DNA of 64,000 nt. It comes from Acidobacteria subdivision 2 bacterium RH1 MAG20 (lineage in GTDB: Bacteria > Acidobacteriota > Terriglobia > Terriglobales > Acidobacteriaceae). The stretch lies in contig NFUO01000702.1 of assembly GCA_002197545.1 (NCBI GenBank), forward strand, positions 73,510 through 137,509, read 5' to 3'. The notes beneath the pieces were generated by a model. It was not told where the DNA came from, searched no databases, and saw only the letters and a program-made list of their open reading frames with translations. The stretch's first letter is position 1. The number at the start of each line of letters is the position of its first letter. Shown one piece after another: positions 59,821-64,000 of this stretch. The translations under genes were made by a program, and so were the position numbers.

Positions 59821-60414
59821 TCAACCCGGGTCTGTCAAATACTGTTTCCATTCATCGCTCTCGGCCACCCGCTTGAGCAACTCCAGCCGCTGCCGCAGCA
59901 ACCTTGAGATATAAGGCATCACCAGAAAGTGAGCCAGAGGTCTCGTCATCCATCCAAACGGCAAAGAAAATCGCACCTTATCGTTCAAAAGCGTGCGCCC
60001 GCCAACTTCGGCGAAGAAATGGTCATGCTGAAACCGGGAAAACCGTCCTCGCTCCATGGCGTCCTGAAAGAAATCAGGTCGTTCATACTGCGCGATCATG
60101 GTTTCATGCAGTTGCGGCAGCCCAAAGATCCATCCCCGCCACATCAACCGGTCGCCACCCACAATCAGCCCACTCGTTCTGGTCGATTCACTCTCCACCA
60201 GACGCATCTTCATCGACCGCTTCACCAACTCCAGGTTCGTAGACAGCAGAAAACACCGCTCGATTGGCGCATTCACATGGATCCTGTCGCTGACAACAAA
60301 AGTCCTGGCCACGTCGCAAGCATCCTTTCTCAACCAACCCTCACTTAAAGAGATGTCTTGTCCTCCAATATCAGCACTATCGCACGCAACGATTACATTG
60401 GCGCTAAAGACCAC
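59821..60414 (-). CDS. SRPBCC (START-like) ligand-binding protein, paralogue
   Basis: 197 residues if started at GTG 60414; GTG 60312 would give 163 residues and fit the paralogue better. Neither start has a good ribosome site. Shared features with 58173-58724: VNAPIERCFLLSTNLELV, FSRFQHDHFFAEVGGRTLLNDKVRFSLPFG and the end helix LLKRVAESDEWKQYL. The two genes look like an old tandem duplication separated by the oxidoreductase. Confidence 0.78.
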   Translation of the reverse strand: MVFSANVIVACDSADIGGQDISLSEGWLRKDACDVARTFVVSDRIHVNAPIERCFLLSTNLELVKRSMKMRLVESESTRTSGLIVGGDRLMWRGWIFGLPQLHETMIAQYERPDFFQDAMERGRFSRFQHDHFFAEVGGRTLLNDKVRFSLPFGWMTRPLAHFLVMPYISRLLRQRLELLKRVAESDEWKQYLTDPG

Positions 60415-60549
60415 CCTAAGCTATGAGATGCCCGCAACAGATCAATGCAAAAATTTGCATATTCACACTGCAGGAACAAGCGCCATCATCGCCTGTTCTG
60501 CGCCACCCACTTAATACATCCTGATTCGTCCTCAACCCCACCACAAATG

Positions 60550-60675
60550 CACGTCATCTCGACCGGAGCAAAGCGCAGTGGAGAGACCCCTGTATTTCGT
60601 CGTTGCCTGTTCTACGCCGTTGCTGTCTTAAAGGTTGATGGCCGTCCTGCACCCGAATTCCAAAGTTTTTAGACA
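60550..60675 (+). repeat. Palindromic repeat with extended 3' segment
   Basis: The core 60550-60599 (ACGTCATCTCGACCGG, AAAGCGCAGTGG, GAGAGACCCCTGTATTTCG) lacks most of the central hairpin. It is followed to about 60675 by CTTAAAGGTTGATGG and CCGAATTCCAAAGTTT, which match the segment after the copy at 8871. The upstream CCTCAACCC motif also matches. This supports a unit longer than the hairpin. No gene was seen in 60415-60691. Confidence 0.7.
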
Positions 60676-60691
60676 GGTTCTTGGAGAAATC

Positions 60692-62728
60692 CTACAGATT
60701 CACCCCACGCTCCTTCACCAACCCGACCGCCCTCTCCAAAAACGCCTCCAACCCAACGCTCCCCTCATCGCCTTTGCCCCGAGTCCGCACACTCACCGCA
60801 TCGCTTGCGGCTTCCTTGTCCCCCATCACCAGGACAAACGGGACCTTCTGCATCGTGAACTCGCGGATCTTCGCATTCATCTTCTCGTTGCGCGCATCGA
60901 GCTCCACGCGCAGCCCAGCGGACTCCAGCTTTGCCTTCACCGCCGTTGCATACTCAAGATGTTTCTCGCTGATCGGCACTAGGCCCACCTGCACCGGAGC
61001 CAGCCACATCGGGAATGCTCCGGCATAATGCTCGATCAACACGCCGAAAAATCTTTCGACCGAGCCGAACAGCGCCCGATGCACCATCACCGGCTGATGC
61101 AGCTCGCCGTCCTCGCCCTTATAAGCAAGGTCGAACCGCGCCGGCAGGTTCCAGTCGAACTGCACCGTCGAAAGCTGCCACATCCGCCCCAGCACATCCA
61201 CCAGCTTGATATCGATCTTCGGCCCATAAAACGCTGCCTCGCCCGGAATGACCTTGTACGGAATGCCTTTGCCATCGAGCACCTTCGTCAGCGAGCCAAC
61301 CGCGCCGTCCCATTTCTCCGCGCTGCCGATGAATTTCTTGTCCGCCGGGTCCCACGTCGAAAGCTCCACTTTGAACTCTTCAAATCCGAAGGTCTTCAGC
61401 ACCGACTCGGCAAAGTCGATGCAGCCGGCGATCTCGCCCTCGATCTGCTCCGGCGTGCAGAAGATGTGCGCATCATCCTGTGTAAACCCGCGCACGCGCA
61501 GCAGCCCATGCATGGTCCCGGACCGCTCGTAGCGATAGACGTTGCCCAGCTCGGCGTAACGCGCGGGCAGGTCGCGGTACGACTTCGGCGAGTTCTTATA
61601 GATAAGGATGTGGCCCGGACAGTTCATCGGCTTCAGCCGGTACTCTGCGTCGTCCAGCTCCATCGCGGGATACATGTTCTCGCCGTAGTTCTCTTCGTGC
61701 CCGCTGATCTTCCACATCTCGCGCCGCATGATGTGCGGCGTATAGACCATTTCGTAACCGCGACGGATACATTCATTGCGCATCCAGTCTTCCATGGTCT
61801 TGCGGATCAGGCCGCCCTTCGGATGCCAGAAGATCAGACCCGAGCCCGCCACCTCCTGGATCGAATAAAGATCAAGCTGCTTACCCAGCACGCGATGGTC
61901 GCGGGCCTTGATCTCCTCCAGCCGCTTGAAGTGCGCGTCCAGATCTTTCGCATTGAAAAACGCAGTCCCATAGATCCGCTGCAACTGCTGGTTCTTCTCA
62001 TCGCCCAGCCAGTACGCCCCGGCAACGCTCATCACTTTGAATGCCTTCACCCGCCCGGTCGAAGGCACATGCGGCCCGCGGCAGAAGTCGGAGAAGTTGC
62101 CATTCCGGTACAGCGAAATCTCCTCTCCCGGCCTGGTGAACCGCTCGATGAAGTGGACCTTCATGAACTCGCCCTGCTTCTCGTAGTCGGTGAGCCCCTT
62201 CTCCCGAGTCTCCTCCTCGCGCACAAACTTCTCATCGCGCGCCACGACCTCGGCCATACGCTTCTCAATCGCGGCCAAATCCTCATCGCTGAAAGGAGTC
62301 TCGCGATAGACGTCATAGAAAAACCCCAAATCTGTTGCGGGTCCATGCCCCAGCTTTGTCTCCGGAAAAAGTTCGAGAATGGCCGTAGCCATCACATGCG
62401 CCGCCGAGTGCCGGACGACCTTCAAGGAAGCCTCATCGCCTTCCTTCAGCAGCTCAAGCGCAACATCCTCCGTCAGCGGAGCCGCCAGATCCACCAGCCG
62501 CTCGCCGCCAGCAGATTCCGAAGCCCCATACATCGAAGCCTCCGACCCCTCCGCCGAATCCGGGTGCCCCATGTCCGGATTCTCGGACATGGGCTTTCGT
62601 AGCAGCTTGATTCTTGCCACCACCACAGCCGCTGCCAGCCTCGGCGAAATGCTCATCGCCACATCAAAGGGAGTCGTACCGCGCGAAACCTCGCGCACGG
62701 AACCGTCAGGAAGTTGAACCGAAATCAT
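60692..62728 (-). CDS. thrS: Threonyl-tRNA synthetase
   Basis: 678 residues from ATG 62728. Order: TGS domain (1 to about 90, ISVQLPDGSVREVSRGTTPFDVA), editing domain (about 95-250) with RHSAAHVMA (about 95-103), a class II catalytic core (about 290-570) with VYRYERSGTMHGLLRVRGFTQDDAHIFC (motif 2), GKGIPYKVIPGEAAFYGPKIDI and MVHRALFGSVERFFGVLIEHY (motif 3), then an anticodon-binding domain (about 580-678). Unusual: about 35 extra residues (41-76) inside the TGS domain, of which 46-54 are encoded by a palindrome. The rest is normal. Confidence 0.97.
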   Translation of the reverse strand: MISVQLPDGSVREVSRGTTPFDVAMSISPRLAAAVVVARIKLLRKPMSENPDMGHPDSAEGSEASMYGASESAGGERLVDLAAPLTEDVALELLKEGDEASLKVVRHSAAHVMATAILELFPETKLGHGPATDLGFFYDVYRETPFSDEDLAAIEKRMAEVVARDEKFVREEETREKGLTDYEKQGEFMKVHFIERFTRPGEEISLYRNGNFSDFCRGPHVPSTGRVKAFKVMSVAGAYWLGDEKNQQLQRIYGTAFFNAKDLDAHFKRLEEIKARDHRVLGKQLDLYSIQEVAGSGLIFWHPKGGLIRKTMEDWMRNECIRRGYEMVYTPHIMRREMWKISGHEENYGENMYPAMELDDAEYRLKPMNCPGHILIYKNSPKSYRDLPARYAELGNVYRYERSGTMHGLLRVRGFTQDDAHIFCTPEQIEGEIAGCIDFAESVLKTFGFEEFKVELSTWDPADKKFIGSAEKWDGAVGSLTKVLDGKGIPYKVIPGEAAFYGPKIDIKLVDVLGRMWQLSTVQFDWNLPARFDLAYKGEDGELHQPVMVHRALFGSVERFFGVLIEHYAGAFPMWLAPVQVGLVPISEKHLEYATAVKAKLESAGLRVELDARNEKMNAKIREFTMQKVPFVLVMGDKEAASDAVSVRTRGKGDEGSVGLEAFLERAVGLVKERGVNL
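62568..62593. repeat. Perfect palindrome inside the thrS reading frame
   Basis: CCCATGTCCG (62568-62577), a 6-base loop, CGGACATGGG (62584-62593). It encodes thrS residues 46-54 (PMSENPDMG) within an insertion that other ThrRS lack. It resembles a short palindromic repeat fossilised in frame. Confidence 0.75.
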
Positions 62729-62932
62729 CTCATTGCTCACTCTTCCAGCATATCTGTTCCACCTCATTGTTTCGAGTGGACCTCGGTATCCGGCAGCATC
62801 CGATCGGCCAGAGACAGGCTGCGCATATCCAGGCAGATAGTCGGCGAAAACATAAACTTCCCCAGGCTTTTCTCATCGCCCCCAAGGGGTTAGACTGAAC
62901 CGTTGTCCTATGCCGACTCCAGGAGGCCGCCC

Positions 62933-63430
62933 ATGAATAACATTTCAACCATTGCGTCAACATCGGGTACGAGGATGAAATCCTGGAAGGCCCTCACTCT
63001 GCTGCTGGTCATCTGCTATGCCGTGGCCGGTGTCGGCGGCCTCTTCCTCATCTCCATTCCTGCGGAACTGCGTAAGCACTCCTTCCATCCCTCGAACTTA
63101 CTTCTTATAGCGAGCTGGCTCGTCCTCTACAGTTGTCTGGCCGTCGCGGGCTGGCTTATCTGGCGCGGGCCGCAAAGCCCGCTTCGCTTCCGTGCTCTCA
63201 TTCTGTTCGCCATTCAGCTCATTCTCAACTTCATGTGGATGATGGATTTCTTCTACTATCAGGTCGCTGGGCCATCGCTGTTTATCATGGCAATGCTTTG
63301 GATCGCCATTGTGGTGACCACCCTTCGCTTCTGGCAGCTTCAACGCGCGACCGCCTACCTGATGGGCCCGTATATTGCCTGGCTCGCCTTTGCCTCCGCT
63401 CTGAACTTCGACATCATCGGGCTCAGTTAG
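62933..63430 (+). CDS. TspO/MBR-family membrane protein
   Basis: 165 residues from ATG 62933, with AGGAGG about 6 bases upstream (very good). Five membrane helices. TspO signature region: PLRFRALILFAIQLILNFMWMMDFFYY (about 82-108), LWIAIVVTTLRFW and the end LMGPYIAWLAFASALNFDIIGLS (about 143-165; the conserved PYxxWxxFAxxLN). Family members bind porphyrins and sterols. The N-terminal 15 residues are extra. Confidence 0.85.
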   Translation: MNNISTIASTSGTRMKSWKALTLLLVICYAVAGVGGLFLISIPAELRKHSFHPSNLLLIASWLVLYSCLAVAGWLIWRGPQSPLRFRALILFAIQLILNFMWMMDFFYYQVAGPSLFIMAMLWIAIVVTTLRFWQLQRATAYLMGPYIAWLAFASALNFDIIGLS

Positions 63431-63472
63431 CGCGCCATAAATGAAAGGGCATCTCGCACCTAAAACAGGTTC

Positions 63473-64000
63473 CTAGAAAGATAACTTCAGCGCGAGCTGC
63501 ACGTTTCTAGGCAGATTCGCCTGCGACGTAATGTAACCGAACGTCGCAGATCCAACCGTCGTGTTTGGGAATCCGAACTGGACTCGGTTCAGCACGTTGA
63601 AGGCTTCCAGCCGGAACTGAAGATTGATGGACTCGTGGATATTGAAGTCCTTGATCGCCGAGACATCGTCCTGAAACGACAGAGGCGTGCGCATCAACCC
63701 CGCGGAACGAGGCACGTTCCCGAGTTCGAAGGCACGGCTCAATCGAAAGGCAGCGGGATTGAGATACGCCTGCGATTGGCCGACGCCTCCGAGGCGTCCG
63801 TGGGTTGAGCCGCTTGTCAGCGGATTAATTCCAGGAACATACGTTGGACGGCCACCGGAAAAAGGTTGACCGCCCGACTGCGTAAGGCTGAGCGGATTTC
63901 CAGACTGCACAAATGCAATGCCATTCAGCTTCCAGCCTCCGACGACGACATTAGCCCACTTGGGCACATCGTTGCCGAAGCGTTGTCCTCTGCCGAATGG
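63473..64000 (-). CDS. TonB-dependent (Oar-like) outer-membrane receptor, C-terminal part, cut by window edge
   Basis: About 175 residues visible, reading off the right edge without a stop. The C-terminal barrel pattern of acidobacterial carboxypeptidase-regulatory TonB receptors is clear: VVVGGWKLNGIAFVQSGNPLSL, INLQFRLEAFNVLNRVQFGFPN, and the terminal NVQLALKLSF ending in Phe, the outer-membrane insertion signal. Such receptors take up plant or microbial polymers. The N-terminal plug lies outside the window. Confidence 0.85.
   Translation of the reverse strand, partial: PFGRGQRFGNDVPKWANVVVGGWKLNGIAFVQSGNPLSLTQSGGQPFSGGRPTYVPGINPLTSGSTHGRLGGVGQSQAYLNPAAFRLSRAFELGNVPRSAGLMRTPLSFQDDVSAIKDFNIHESINLQFRLEAFNVLNRVQFGFPNTTVGSATFGYITSQANLPRNVQLALKLSF

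Noticed and set aside
61028..62602. 524-residue plus-strand frame over thrS
   Set aside because: Antisense to thrS, no domain.

Overview
The window looks like a chromosomal segment of an Acidobacteriota member, probably class Terriglobia (Granulicella, Terriglobus or Edaphobacter type). This is an inference from gene content: the C-terminus of a large Oar-like TonB-dependent receptor at the right edge, a Tat-exported GH127 glycosidase, MacB-type permeases, DUF4126 and Thivi_2564-type membrane proteins, high GC, and many short palindromic intergenic repeats. No rRNA, tRNA or CRISPR array was seen. The only structured RNA recognised with confidence is RNase P RNA (rnpB).

Layout. 0-2 kb: two MacB-like ABC permeases. 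2-15 kb: rnpB, a two-gene lipoprotein/hypothetical pair, ruvA, coaBC, panB-panC (so three steps of pantothenate/CoA synthesis are close together), a diguanylate cyclase, small membrane proteins, glyA and an alpha/beta hydrolase. 15-25.6 kb: a compact phage-derived module with a divergent XRE/S24-like repressor, a consensus promoter, a zinc-ribbon microprotein translationally coupled to a sigma-like regulator, an SGNH/tail-fibre-like protein, a terminase large subunit, a HipA-like kinase with its DUF3037 partner, a portal protein, a tail/baseplate-like protein and a small coiled-coil protein. No integrase, capsid, protease, tape-measure or lysis gene is in it. 25.6-28.4 kb: purE-purK, then a membrane protein overlapping an ImmA/IrrE peptidase. 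28.4-35 kb: a lipoate-dependent enzyme neighbourhood (E2 acyltransferase, lipB, lpdA) interrupted by stacked toxin-antitoxin genes (hicBA, a vapB remnant, parDE).

35-44 kb: a lone GH24 lysozyme, hemB, a zinc-ribbon membrane protein, mutS2, a GH127 enzyme, vapBC and dnaN. 44-54.5 kb: a replication/translation core (dnaN, dnaA, rpmH, rnpA, yidD, yidC, R3H/Jag), spread out by an NAD(P)-binding protein, an aldo/keto reductase, a serine hydrolase and a dense cluster of palindromic repeats. The repeats include a GIY-YIG nuclease gene enclosed by a near-identical inverted pair. 54.5-64 kb: a DUF4386/MarR divergent pair, a MITE-like element, two surface or phage-tail-like hypothetical proteins, two paralogous SRPBCC proteins around a quinone oxidoreductase, thrS (with a palindrome inserted in frame), a TspO/MBR protein and the TonB receptor end.

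Most unusual features: (1) a palindromic repeat family with about 14 full or partial copies, one pair of which brackets a GIY-YIG nuclease as roughly 95-bp inverted repeats; (2) the capsid-less phage-like module carrying HipA-like/DUF3037 genes between terminase and portal; (3) a palindrome apparently domesticated inside the thrS reading frame; (4) the toxin-antitoxin stack abutting lipB with a single stop codon between hicA and lipB in one frame. Coordinates of starts were refined from visible ribosome binding sites and stop/start overlaps. No database search or computation was run.
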